Assembly: GCA_002943765.1 (NCBI GenBank)
Contig: PQWQ01000005.1
Span: 3,473,001 to 3,537,000, forward strand
Length of the DNA stretch: 64,000 bases
From: Psoroptes ovis
Taxonomy: Eukaryota; Arthropoda; Arachnida; Sarcoptiformes; Psoroptidae
Direction: 5' to 3'
Shown: piece after piece, positions 11,831 to 25,473 of the stretch
How positions within the stretch are numbered: position 1 is the first letter of the stretch
Layout: every line of letters starts with the position of its first letter
Notes under the pieces: generated by a model
The model's database searches: none
Seen by the model: only the letters and a program-made list of their open reading frames with translations
Told to the model about the DNA's origin: nothing
Made by a program: the position numbers and the translations under genes

Positions 11831-13462
11831 TTTTTATGATTTGTTGTTGATTGTGGGTTCGTGTAAAGTTGCAAATAATTTAATAAAAATTTGCCTTAGC
11901 TCAAAAAATTGGGATAAAATTGAGAACAATACGATCGAAACCACGTTAGAAAAATTTAAAAATTTTTGAATGAAAATCGAGTTGTACAAGACACAAACAT
12001 AGACACACGTTGAAATGAACGGAAAAGGAACAGCACATGTGGCACACATGCAATGCTAAATCAAAACAAATTGAAAAATTCGCTAAGCGCATGTCTGATG
12101 ATACTTTTTTGATTGCAAGTGTTGCCATCTGTTAGGCAAAATTTTTACTAAAATTCATGGCGCGAAATTCAAAATTCATTCGAATTTAAACAAAAATCAG
12201 AAATAACACAACAAGCGAAAATGAATCAAAAATTAAATTATGACATGTAAAAAAATGAATTTTTTTTAATGAAAAAATCAATTTTATTAATCAAATTGAA
12301 AAAATTTAATATCGAAAAAATTATAATTGAAAAATATGAGAAAAAAAATATCAAGAAAATTGCAATACAAATATATGATCAAATGTCGAAAGAAAAAAAA
12401 ATTGGAATACAATATATAATTATATGTCAAAAAAATAATATTTTATAATCAAATGTGAAAAAAAAATTGAAAAAATCATAAATTGAAATTGAATAAAAAT
12501 TGAATTTGAGTAATTGAAAATATTTGAAATTGAGAGTCGAAAAATGGAAGAATGAAAAACAATTGATAAATATGTCAATCATTTTTGATTAATTTATTAA
12601 TAAATCAATGATAATAATAATAAAGATATATTAGAAAAATAGAAGAATTGAATCAACATTGACAATTGTAAAAAATTTTTAAAAAATAATTAAAAAAAAT
12701 TAAGTAGAAATTTCATAAAAAATTGTAAAATTGATTATTTGTAATTTATAGAATATTAATCAAAGTATAATAATTTGTATGGTTGAGTAAAACATTGAAT
12801 AATCATAAATGATAATAATTGAAAACAACATCGAGTATGAAATATTGGTTTTCAACATTGGTAAAAAAAAACATTACGAATAAAAAGCTTTGGTCATTTG
12901 AAAATTTGATGATTAGTGGTCATTTGAGTTGATTTAATTTTGATTAAAATTGGATTGAAAACATGTGTGTGTAAATAATAAATATCAAGGTTTAGTTTGT
13001 TTTGGTTTTTTTTTCGCTTGTTTGTTTGAATTAAAATGAAATGAGAGTAAAACATAAGATTAATTGATGAATTGAATTGATGAGTTGATGAGTCGAATGA
13101 GAATGATGATCGTTGATTGATTGATGAGCAAAATATGAGAGAAAAATCCAAAGACATAATTCAAAGACACATGATTTGTCTTCAATTAGTGATTAAATAA
13201 TTTTTGGATTAATTTTTTGAACTCTTAAATGTATGTACAAATAAGTAATATAAAGTAGATTTGGGAATTTGATTGGATAAGAATTCAATTGAATGAATTC
13301 TTGATTAATGACTAAAAATAGAGAGAGAGAGAGAGATTAATTGCATTGAATATAAGCAATGATGATTCCGATATTTGAATTCGAATGCTTCAAAAAGATA
13401 AAAGATTTTGATAATGTGAAAATCAAGGAAAATCAAAAAAAAAATTATGAACTCAAGAAATC
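11831..13462. other. RPLP1 upstream region and 3' flank of the large minus-strand gene
   Basis: The part next to 11831 contains the RPLP1 5' leader and promoter, probably with a 5'-UTR intron that cannot be placed with certainty. 12180-13450 is extremely AT-rich with many A-runs and a (GA)n tract at 13320-13336. It is the downstream flank or 3' UTR of the gene ending at 13463. No coding signal is seen. Confidence 0.5.
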
Positions 13463-16400
13463 TCAAGATGTTTGTTGTTGATCTTCATTATTATTACCAT
13501 TATCATCGAATGATGGATAATCATTATGATCATCATTATCATCTGTGTCTGTTTTGGTGGATATTTCATTTTTATTTTCATTTTCATCATTTTTCGCCAC
13601 GTGTTTAGTGGATTTTTCCGATTTTTTCGCCATAAAACGATGATGAAAATCATGATTATCTTGATTATTATGATTATTCATAATTAAATGATTATTAAAA
13701 CCTTGAAAACCTAATAATTCTTGATCAGCATTATTCGATTGATGATGTTGTTGTTGTTGTAATGATGATTGATGATCATTATCATTATCTGAATATGATT
13801 CAAATAACATTGAATCATTATCATCATCACCTTTATTACGATATGTACCGCCACGTATCAATTCAAAATTTCTACTACCCATTGATGGTAATTTTAAACG
13901 TTTCATCGATGATGATGATGCAGGTGATGCCGATAGTGATGATTTATGCCAAAATTTTGATAATTCTGAATGCAACACTTTTGGCATTGTATCGGATTGT
14001 TTTAAATTTTCATTTTCATCTAGTTCATTTTTAATCATTGTGGATGGTGTTGTTGCCGTCGATGTTGGTGTCATTGTTGTCAACGATACATTGGTGATAT
14101 TATCATCAAAATCATCAATGGTCATATTATCTAAATCATCATCATCATGATTGATTACGCTACGTTTACGTAGATTATGATATTTTCTAACGGTATTCTC
14201 ATCGACTAATTCATAAAGTTCAATTTGTCTTCGGCGTCTAAGTTTTTGTTGTTGATGAAGGTCATCAAGATTGATAACTTTGTGAATATTATTATTGATA
14301 TCAATACCATTATCCATACGTTTTCGATCATCATTATCATTACTTGATGATGTACTATTACGGATTCTTCGGAACATATTCACTGGATTAAGGTAGCTAA
14401 TGAATTTCCTGAATCTAGATGGTTCATCTTCTTCATCATCTTTCAATAAATCAGACAAATTAATACCGCCCGGTAATGTTTGTCCAGCTAACGCTGAAGC
14501 AACTTGATCTTTCGTTGATTGCGACGATGATGATGATGATGATCCAGACGAAGATGATGAACTTGATTCAGATGGAGATGATGCTGATGCTGGCTGCTGT
14601 TGTAACATGGCTGGATGTTGTCCATAAGGTGCATACGCTGCACCATAAGGAGTCATAGCGAGTGGTGAATATGCAGCACCATAACTGGTGAATGGCATCA
14701 TCATTGGAAATTGAGCAGTGGCGGCGGCAGCATAATTCATATCAGTCGGTGTTTGTCTCATATAAGGTGATAATGCTGCTGAATAGCCGCCATAACCACT
14801 GGTGCCATAATTACCGGTGTAACCACCATATGGCATATAAAGTGGTGAAGCCATGCTCATAGCTGCATACATTCCTCCGAGACCAGACATACCTCCTAAA
14901 CCTGATAAACTGCCATATGAGCTACTTGGATATGATAATGATGGATAGTGAGTACTGGCTAATGCTTGATAATTTGTGGTCGCAGGTTGTTGGCCATATT
15001 TAGAAATCGCCGATTGATATGTTGCTGATGAAAGTGGATAATCATTGGAAATGTTTGAATTACTTTCCGACGTTTGTCTACGTTCACGTCTTTGCCGTAA
15101 TCTTCGTAACATATTCAATGGATTTAATCTACTCAATAAACTTCTCATCGGTTTCGATTCGGACATTTTTTGATCATTCATTTTCGTTTTATCTTTATTT
15201 TTATTATCTTTTTGTTGTGATTGATCATGGCTTAATTGTGGCCGTATGATTGGCAAACCATTCGATGGACGTGCAATCAAATTGGGAAAATTAGCTGCAC
15301 CAGCCGGAATCGTTATGTATCCAACATGTTTATAACCAGGTGGTGCTGGCAATTGGCCACCTTCTGGTGCTGGTTGAAATCCAGCAATACCATTCATCGT
15401 ATTCAAACTATTACCACTGTTCATTAAATTATCAGCGGGCATATGTTGTAAATTACCATTATTATTGCCATTATTATTATTATTATTATTAGTAAAACCT
15501 GATGCTAATGATGATGATAAATCACCAAAATTAACGAAATCAGCTGGATTTAAACTGGGAAATTCATTCATAATTGCATTCCTGATGAATGATGCTGTAC
15601 CACCGAAATCACCTATATTATTTTGATTTTTATGATTATTATTTCGATTAGCATTTGGTGCAAATGAATTCATTAATGATTGTAAATCATTATCATTCGA
15701 TTGTGACATTTGATTTAGATTTGAATTGAAATGTTGATCAATCGTTGATTGCGATTGTGGCGATGAAAACATCGGTGATGATGGTGACTGCTGCATTGTT
15801 GAATGATGTTGATTTGGTGAATCATCCATATTCGAATATAGCGAATATGGTGATCGAGATGATGATTTTGGATACATATTATTGTTCATATTATCCGAAT
15901 CAATCATATGATGATTATCATCCGGATTACTATTCATAAAATCATCATTCGATGTTTTAAAAAATTGATTTTGATTATTTCCATTACTTGAAAAGGTATC
16001 AGGTCTTTGATCATTTGAAACAGATGATGATGTATCATCATTGAAAAAATTATTATTTATTCCATTTAAACTATTAAAACTAGTAGCAAAATCTTTGTAC
16101 AAACTATCCGAAGTACTACTTTTCATTGGATGTATTTCGGATGCTGATGTTTGCAAATCATTCGAATAATCACCATTATTTGAAGGTTGTGGATAATAAT
16201 ATGATGATGACGGCTGTTGCTGAGCATTTGATCCAGTATAAATAGGGCTTAAATTGTTTATTTGATCCTGCGGGTATTAAAATAACCGAGAAACGGAGAA
16301 AAACAAGAAATTAATCATTGAATCAATCAAATGGTAAAATGGTAAAATTCAAATCCTCAAAGTGAATATAAATCAAAATAATAATTTTTAATTTATATTC

Positions 16401-19400
16401 ATCTTTTGATTATTCGAATTCAATTCATTTTGTTCAGACAAAATGCTTATGTATTTCGCCGAAGATTTGCACTCATAAATTCACCATTTACAATTCATAC
16501 TAATCCAAATTCGAGAGCCTCGAATGAATTGCATCGAAAATACTCGCAGAAATACTCGTAAAAATGGTCGATTTAGCATCGAATATCGGAAAATTTCAAA
16601 TCAAAATCGTAAAATTGGAAAAATTTTGAAGATTTTCCCAAGATTTTTCAATTTAAATTTAAATTTTTTTAATCATTTATTGAACGATTCGGGTGAAATT
16701 GAAATAAAATATTCAAAATTTATCAGGTAAATACCATGTAAATGTGCTACATAATGCATTTTTTGACCAGTCGAAAACATTGACCAGTAAAATTTGACCA
16801 GTAAAAAATACCATTTCGTGGTAAATTCGTGATTTCAATTTTCGTGATTTCAACAATTTCTTCGTTAGTTTAGAAAGTTTTTGAAAAATAAAAAATTTCA
16901 ATGTAATTTTATTTAATTTCATTTCATTATTATCATCATCATCACATGTAGCATACATTTAACGACTGACTGAAATGGCAAACATGCAACAAATGTGTGT
17001 GTATGGTGCACCACCATTCATTTCACCATTTACCATTCATTGTTTGTTGTATAAAATCAATCAAACATGAATACATATGAAGGTAGAAGAAGCAAGGGAA
17101 ATAAATTTCTCTTTTCTATTCATTCATTCATTTATTATTATTAATAATATTATCTTCATTATTATTATTATTATGTAACCTAAATATAACCTAAAAATAT
17201 AATATTAATAATAATGATAATGGTTTACGAGTTGATTTGATCGTTCATTGATTTCCATTGGTCGGTTGTATGATCGTTGATATTGGCTATTTGATTAATA
17301 TGTTTGTTATTTCCATTATTCAATGTTATTCATCGAAAATGTATTGATTGATTGATTTAATGTAATGTAATTTTGGATAACATTCAAACAAACATTTGAT
17401 GCAATCAAATCAAATCATTCAAATTGCAAATGTCTTTGAAATTGAATTTGGATTTTCAATTTCGGTTTTACCGAATGGAATTCATAATTTTTAAATTATC
17501 GGAATGAATCGGAATTAATTTGGATCAATATAAATCAGAAAAACTAGATTAAATTCAATTCAAATCAATAAAAACCATTACGAATTAATTAGATCAGAAG
17601 ATTTAAATCTTTTAAGGGGAATTTGAAATAATCATAATTAATTATTAATAATTCAAAGATCAAACATATAAGATTGATATTTTCAATCAAAGTGTACTGA
17701 AATGAAATTAAATAATAATAATAATGTTTATATTTAATTATAACCATTGATGTATCCATAAACACATATGATTATCTATCATATGTTTCATAGTTACCAT
17801 TCAATATTATTATTATTATCATAAAACAATGTCTTAAGATTCAAATTATTGTTTATTTGTTTGTTTGAAAAACTATGAAAATATCATCAAAGAAAAACGG
17901 GAAAAGAAACTAGTTCAAATCAATTCAGGTTTGTGTTAAACCTGGTAAAAAAAAAACTGACTGTTTAACACAAATGAATGAATGAATCAATGAAATAATT
18001 GTATTTGAATGTAATGAATTGTTTTTGTTTTAAACACACAGCTATTCCATTCATTCATTCAGTCATTGAATTAAGTTCAATGAATGAAATACCATTCAAT
18101 GAATGCAACTTGAAGATATAATTGTTTTAGATTTAATGATGATGATAATGATCATTTATACTTCCATTCATTCATTCGCTTACTGATTCATTTTTTCTCG
18201 CTTCAACCCATTCAAACGATCTTCATTCATTCATTTTATATTCATTCATTCATTCATTCAAATACATTTTCACATTGAAAATATACATGGAAAAACAATT
18301 AAAATTTTTTGAGAAAATTTCTCAAAGTTTTTCTCAAAAATATTCACCTTTTGTTGATATAATTGATGACTGATATGTTGATTTTGATGATATAAATGTT
18401 GCTGCTGCTGTTGTTGTTGATGTAAATTATGATCATTATTATCATATACATCATGTTGTTGTTGATTATGATTAATCGATGCTTTTGAAATCGGTATGAA
18501 ACCTGATGACACTGATGAAGTTGATGGTGATAAATGCTTTGGTATTACAACAGGTTAAAAGGTTAAGCAAAATGAAAGAAATTTGAAAACAATTTAACCC
18601 TTTGATCGATCAAAATTAATTTTTCCAATTCGAACGACTACTTACTTGTTGATCTATTATCATTAAATTACCATTATTACCACCGACACCACCTTCACCA
18701 TTGATACTGGTCATTGTTGATGATATTGTCGGTTGTTGCTGTTGTTGTTGTGATTGCGATTGTGAATGTAGATAACCTACATTTAATGATGATAATAAAT
18801 AACAAAAACAATGAATATTAATACATATATCCAGGTATATTATATGAATATGAAATATATTAAGATAACATGCACCATTAAGACAAAAGGTAAATTATCT
18901 TCATATAACAACACAATGATGACATACGGCTTCAGTAAATAAGAACAGGTAGAAAAATTCATTAATTTTTCGAAACATTTTGACATTCAAAAAGATATGA
19001 TATTCAAAAGAAGTAATTTTGACATTTTTTCTATGACATTATGAACAATGATAAAGGATCGTATTCACTGATAATGAATTATATAATGGTAATGGATTAT
19101 ATAATGATAATCACCGTGAATTATTATTTCGTAAAATTGTAAATTTGACCTTGTTCAGTCTGTTAGGCTCAATTGATTTTGTCTGATTGATTAATTTATT
19201 AGAGCAAAATTAATTAATATTCGATCGAATATGTTTGGGTCATTTTCAGAACTGATTAATTCGGTCCATTTCAATCAGATCAGCGACTAATTTAAATTGA
19301 CTGGTAGCCATTGTTTGAAGATACATGATTATCTATGATATCAATGATAACATTGATTTAAGACATCATTGAATTGAATTGATAAGAATAGAAACTGGTG

Positions 19401-20513
19401 AATGATAAATCGGAATTTTAATCTTATTCACCATCATTCATTTCAATGCATTTTTTTTGATCTAAAATCATCATTAACAATCGATCGATCGATCGATCTA
19501 TCAAACGATTTGACCGATTTTATCATACATCTTACAATCTAAAACGATTGACCAAAATTTGAATCCGCACACCTATCGCAACTAAAGTAATCATATTATT
19601 CAAAGATGAATTCAAATTGAAAATTTTCAATCAAAATGTATTTGAATCAAATCAATAATCATGGAATGCTTTTCAACGATTCGTCACATTTAGTTACATG
19701 TCTGTCTATACACATTGATTAGATTCAAATTTAAATACATTTGAATTAAAACATACATTGATTACATTCGAATGAATCGGTCATCGATCAATATTTATTT
19801 ATATTTTTACCATTCAAATGATATTCAAATGAATGGTATGATGAATCAACAATGATAATCAATGGAATGATGAATGGTAAGAAGATTATTCATTTCAACA
19901 TGACCATTCAACCTTTAATGATGTTCTTAACACTTTTCATCATCATTGTTGTTGTTATTGATGATTATCATCATCGATCAATGCCGTATCAATCAAATCA
20001 ATGTATCGAATCAATTCTAAATACGAGAAAATAGGTCTAAAAATATCTTCAGATATGTCAGATAAGGAATTATTTCGACGATGATGTCTAATCTACTTGT
20101 TCTTTCGTTAAATTTTCAAATCAACAAGCACTGAATATCGTCATATATTAATACATACCTGTTCGATGATGATCATCATCATTATTGAATTTACTTTGAT
20201 TATTCATCAAATGTTTATCATTGTTCAATTTTGCTGCTTGAATCGATGTTATTTGATTCATTATGGATAATAATAATAACGATATCGATAGCGTTGATAT
20301 TATTATATTCATTATCGTCGTCGATGATGATGATGATGATCGAAATGATCGAATCGATGATTTAAAATTAAGATTTGAATTTGGACAATGATACATTATT
20401 TGATTTATTTCGGTTGTTGCTGCTGTCGATTCAGATTTAGATTCAAATTCAAATGATGGCAAAGCTGATATCGAAGACCGTAATGGTGTCGATTGTGTTG
20501 ATTTATGTTTCAT
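13463..20513 (-). CDS. Large low-complexity, probably secreted protein, unrecognised
   Basis: Four exons (20513-20159, 18776-18646, 18536-18348, 16267-13463) join in frame to 1159 residues, with introns of 1382, 109 and 2080 bp. I do not recognise the family. Exon 1 has a strongly hydrophobic stretch, about residues 67-92, ending TSIQA/AKLNN like a signal-peptide cleavage site. Then come Gln/His/Asn/Ser-rich segments. A Gly/Tyr/Ala/Met-rich middle (about 675-790; LGGMSGLGGMYAAMSMA, YTGNYGTSGYGGYSAAL) resembles structural extracellular or cuticle-type proteins. The motif LNPxNMxRRxR occurs twice (about 606 and 851). Polybasic sites RQRRERR (to residue 622), KLRRRR and LRKR could be furin-cleaved. 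Inference: a secreted precursor or matrix protein. The initiator could be ATG 20513 or the internal Met at codon 68, which would give a classical signal peptide. Confidence 0.75.
16268..18347 (-). other. Long intron 3 of the large minus-strand gene
   Basis: A 2080-bp intron between exons ending at 18348 and starting at 16267. The donor is AAAG/GTGAAT and the acceptor CCCGCAG. It is AT-rich and contains an inverted repeat at 17930-17976 and TTA-microsatellite DNA near 17135-17175. No gene is seen on either strand. Confidence 0.7.
17930..17976. repeat. Inverted repeat in intron
   Basis: GGTTTGTGTTAAAC on the left is inverted as GTTTAACACAAAT on the right, a 12-bp TTTGTGTTAAAC core separated by about 20 nt. 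The left arm also contains its own short palindrome AGGTTT..AAACCT. It lies in intron 3 of the gene at 13463-20513. Function unknown. Confidence 0.5.
18777..20158 (-). other. Intron 1 of the large minus-strand gene
   Basis: A 1382-bp intron with donor ACAG/GTATGT and acceptor ATGTAG. It contains an (ATCG)n tract at 19484-19499 and no convincing coding region. Its size is unusual next to the 45-80-bp introns elsewhere in the window. Confidence 0.7.
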
Positions 20514-20907
20514 TTTTCTTAGAAAAAAAAAACTTTTCACTTTGATTCGATTCGATACAACCTGTTGCTTTTACAATTGATTTCGATCGATATGATTTTA
20601 TTTTCTTCGAAATGAACGAACAATTAAGAACAACAACAATTTCCTTATGCTGCAGATATTTTTCGATAATTATTATATAATTTGAAAAAGGTGAATTACT
20701 TTGGTGTGTTGAAATTGTTATTTCTCTTTATTCGAATACAATTTGCCACATTTTCATTTCATGTTGTGATCATAATCAAATTAAATGAATGAAAATTTGA
20801 ATAAACAAAGTTTGAATTGATTTGATTTGATTCGGCCCAAACAAAAAATTTGGCCGCTTATTAGGTCTCACTGAGGCACAAATAACAGGATTAAATGTTT
20901 TTGTCCA

Positions 20908-20929
20908 AGGTTCTCGGTACAGAGAACCT
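20908..20929. other. Perfect stem-loop upstream of the large gene
   Basis: AGGTTCTC and GAGAACCT form an 8-bp perfect stem around the loop GGTACA. It lies about 400 bp upstream of the ATG at 20513, inside a patch less AT-rich than its surroundings (20825-20965). It could be a 5'-leader structure or a palindromic protein site; nothing in the sequence decides this. Confidence 0.4.
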
Positions 20930-21953
20930 CGTTGATGTACTCCTTTGAAGATTTACTTTGAATCACGATTTTGAAATTGTTGGTTCAAGCAAGAAATAAT
21001 GATGAATGAATGTTATTTGAAAGTTGTCAAAGTCAAAACTGGTAAAATTTAAAGGGAAATTTTTTTTTTTAAACTAAAAATTCAAATGTTGAACGGTGAC
21101 TGGTTGGACTACTGATTTGAAACTGATCAAAACTGAGTGTATTGACTGATTCAAATCCAAACAACAAATGAATGAATGTGAATTTGAATATCGAGAAGAT
21201 CAAGTTGGATTGATTCGTTGAATCTGAAGTCTGATTATCATTGATAATTCATTCATTTATCGTCTACCAGAAAATCAATGAATAACAAAATATATGTGCC
21301 GAACATATAACTGTTTGAAATCATATCTGAAGCAACAGGTGAATGAATATACAAATATTTAAATGGTTGAAATCTTCTTCATTTTTCTCCTTCTTCTTGA
21401 TTTTTTCAAAAGAACCGAAGGTAAGGAGTGAAGAAATGAGAATCATTGATTTTCAATTATCATCATCATCATCAACAACATTTGCTTACCTTACAACCAT
21501 ACCTTTCAAACCTTTTAATTTTACCTTACATTTGAAGAGCGAAAAAACTGTGTTACCGTTATAGCCAAAATCGAAAAACAGAAAAATTTAACCAAGAAAT
21601 ATTTCGGTGGATAGAAACCAGTAAATTTTTTACCAGTAACCGAAATTCACAACTATGCCAATCCTTTCAATTTTTCACTTAGTTTGCTTGGCTTCGGCGT
21701 ATGCTTTGATTTGATTACGAAAATAGAATTCTCTCTCGTCAATTCTCCTTGATTCTCATTGATCATTTGCTATCATATTTACCCGAAAGTTTGAAAATGA
21801 ATTGAAAAAAATTCAATCCATTATTGAATCTTAAAAGAGACACCTGAAGTATGTTTAATCTTGATTTAAAATACTCCAAGATTTCTTGGTTTCGCTTCGG
21901 GTTTAGCAGCTCGCTGCCGTTCATTTATTCGAAAGCAATTTGCTAGAATCAAT

Positions 21954-22030
21954 GGTGCCGTGCGGGCGCCTGTCGAGTGGAAGCCGACATTTTCAAACGG
22001 TGCCCGATGGACACCTGTTGAATGCAAAGG
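21954..22030 (+). repeat. GGCGCC-type repeat, copy D (tandem)
   Basis: Two adjacent diverged units of the second repeat family. GGTGCCGTGCGGGCGCCTGT followed by CGAGTGGAAGC is at 21954-21986. GGTGCCCGATGGACACCTGT followed by TGAATGCAAAGG is at 21999-22030. They align with the cores of copies A, B, C and E. Confidence 0.5.
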
Positions 22031-25000
22031 CATGTTTTTTGCGTCGAAGCTAAATTGCTACCAAATTTTTTGGAGTGATAATCAAAAATAATAATCAAAA
22101 TAATATGGATGCCCCCTTTTCTCCGTATATTCTCTGCATATTCATTCCTAATGATTAATGATATTAATAATAATATTTTTCTTCTTCTTCTTCTCAAGTT
22201 ATGAAGCCGATATAACCGTAGTAAACAGGTATAATTTTCAATTTTCATAAATTTTCCAGGCCAAATAAAGAATTTATTGAACCGTTACCACACCATTTGC
22301 TTTCTTGAAGAAGGGCAAAAAAAAAAGGGAAAAATGGACGAAATATGAAATATGAAATAAATGAATCAATGATAATAAACAACATGTGAAATGGCTGGCT
22401 ACCGAAAAAAAAAATTCGCCCGAGATTCACTAATGCTCTCGATTTAATGATGATCATCGATGAGGAGGAGTAATAGCAGTGAGTAATATTCGATGATAAT
22501 AATGGTAATAATCTCTGGATAATCTCGTATAATAATAATAATGAATGCCCAAAGATAATAATATCCAAAGCTAAAATGGATAAATGTAATGTATTGGAAA
22601 AACAAAGCAAAGATAATGGTAATTATCACCTGAAATAATGAACTAAATGATGATGATTGTGATGACGATGATTATGAAGATAAAGATGATCGACTAACAC
22701 AATGACTGATTGACATACTAATATGATTATGATTGATTGATGGATGAATCGGATACAAAATTTATATCAATATCCATATCTAAATTGATTAATTTTCAAA
22801 ATTTTCAATTTTGAAAATTAATTCAATTTATTGAATTCTTCAAAATCAATCAATCAATTCATTTTGGTTCATATCGATGAATATATATACCAAAAGAAAC
22901 TGATTGATTAAAATTAAATTTCAAACGGATTAAATTGATTTGAATTAAATTTTGTATTCACATTTGAAAAATGATTATCATCATTTATCATCATCAGTTA
23001 TTATCATTCATTCAATGATTCATTGATTCAATTCAATTCATCGATACATTGATTCACTGTGCCACAATTGTAATCAATTCAATTAATATTTGATCAAAAG
23101 CTTGACCAAGTATTAAATTGAAACCCAACGAATACATATTCTAATCATCAAAAAAATGTATTTAATATCCACATCAAATAAGAAATATTTAATATAATAA
23201 TATTTCTATGCCAAGTTGGTCAAAATTTAGCCAAAATCTAAAAATATTCAGTTTGACATTCAACGAATTCAATTTTTGAAAAAAATAATATTCAATAAAT
23301 CTGATAATAACAATGAATGAAAATGATCATTAAAAATACAAATACAAATACAATGATAATATGACCAACAACAAGTAAACAAACAAACAAACAATTTGTT
23401 TGTCGGTCATGTTTAATAATAAATATCCAGACAAATACAAACACAAATGAATATTTTCAATGAACAACAAATTTTATCCATCGGTCAATTGTATAAATAC
23501 CGAATTTCTACCAAAAATAATCATGATGTTCAATGTAGACACTTTGAATGTAATTAGATGCATGTGTATTTCTGTCAAATTAAATGAATTTCGAATGGAA
23601 AAATTTTCCACCAAAATCATTTCACATGCGATCATTGTTAGTTGAACATCATATTTAAATATTGCACGCAATGCTTTAAATAGAAATGAATGATTTCATA
23701 TTATTTTTACATATATTTGAATCTAAATATATGTAAATGATTCCAATTTGAATGATTTTAATTTAAATTAGTATCATCTTTATCAAAATAGAAGAAAATA
23801 ACCCTTTTGAATGCATGCAACGATTGTTTAAACGAAGATGATGATGGATCATCATCATCATCGTTATCATTTAAGGTTGATTTCAGTCATTTGTAATGTT
23901 ACATGTAACTCATTTATTACATGTAATTAATAAATGAATCAAATTTTTTACAAATTTGATTTTAAAAATTTAAATGAATGAACAACAATTACATAATAAC
24001 AATAATAATTTAGAAATGATATTTTGTAAATAATCACAATGATGATGATGATGATGATAATAACCACGAATAACAAAGAATCACGCAATTATAACAAACA
24101 TTTAGCCGATTCAATGGCCATCAATCAAAAAATTCAAAGATGTTTTGACATGAATTTCGCTTTGGATCTCTTTGAGATTTTTCATTGTTATTTCATTTTC
24201 AATCATTTGTAAATATTAAAAAATTGAAATTGAAAATGAATTACATAAATTGATTATGATCATTTATGATCCTCATGAATGATAATCATTTATTAATATA
24301 ATTATAATCAAATTCATCTTTGATGAACCATTTTTTGGAGATATTTTCGTGCAATAATAATTCGGTTCGTTTTCTGGCTTCGTATTTAAATTTTCAATCT
24401 TTTCATTTCATTTTAAATGGAAAAAATGAAATCATTTCAAATGATCAATCAACTTTGTGGGGTAAATCAAATTAATTTGAAATTTTTGGCTGATTTGGCT
24501 GTTTATAGTCATGAGAATTGAATTGAAAATGCATTCGCATTCATTTATTATTAATAATATTTCAATTCAAATGAATCGAAATGACTAAAAATGAATTTAA
24601 ATCGAAATGAATATAAATATGAATATGAATTTTTGAATTTGAATGAAATTTTTCGAAGGGAAAAATGCAAAAAATGCAAAATTCAAATGAAATATCTTAA
24701 GCCCTAAAGGGTTAAAATAATAATTCATTCATTTTAAGCAAATAAATAAATAAAAGTGTCAAAAAATATTATTATTTCGCCATAATAATTATCATCAATT
24801 GAATTGAAATAATTTTTTGAAATAATCTCGAATAATTTGAATCAATCAATCAATTGTATAGCCGTAATTTTTAATTATTTGAATCAATTTTAATTGTAAT
24901 TTTCAATCGATTTTTGCTTTCGAAAAGCTTTTGAAAAATGCCCTAGAAACAGGGTGAATGATGATTGATAATAAGTTTCACAGTGAATTCAAATTCAGGT

Positions 25001-25398
25001 GAATGCGAGAGGTTATTTACATTTGAAAAATGACAAATATATGAATCGTGGACGAATACATACAATGACTTTATGATCTAAGCCAAAGACCTCACACACT
25101 CACACACACACACAATTTTTTGGTAATTTTCCAGGTAAATCTGTCAATATTATCATTATTATTATTATTACTTTAACCCGAAAATATACGGAGAAACTCG
25201 AATATTCAAATTCAAAACTAAACCGAATCAATGAGTCTAATTAGCCTGAAAACATATTTTGTTTGTTTTATTGGCTTAATTTCGATTGAACAAAAAAAAC
25301 AAAAGATTATCCAAAGATAATTCATTCTTCGCGTCATATATTGTTGCTTCATTTACCCGTTAATTGTTGTGTGATCATTTTATTTATGAAAATTATTA

Positions 25399-25473
25399 TG
25401 TTGTCCAAAATGTTCATTCTGCTTAATCCAAAAGAGTTGTTCATGAAAATCGGCCAAAACTTTTCGGACAACA
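25399..25473 (-). mobile_element. Mariner-like MITE, copy 4 (subfamily 1)
   Basis: A 75-bp element in the opposite orientation to copy 1. Ends are TGTTGTCCAAAATGTTCATT and TTTTCGGACAACA, with TA on both sides (25397-25398 and 25474-25475). The interior ATGAAAATCGGCCAAAAC is the inverse of the copy 1 interior. Confidence 0.75.

Noticed and set aside
22245..22610. 121-codon minus-strand ORF with hydrophobic runs
   Set aside because: It is composed of microsatellite-like ATT/TTC runs, overlaps another ORF in a different frame, has no splice partners and resembles no family.
25084..25112. (CA)n, (GA)n at 13320 and (ATCG)n at 19484 as functional elements
   Set aside because: Simple microsatellites common in such genomes; nothing links them to a function.
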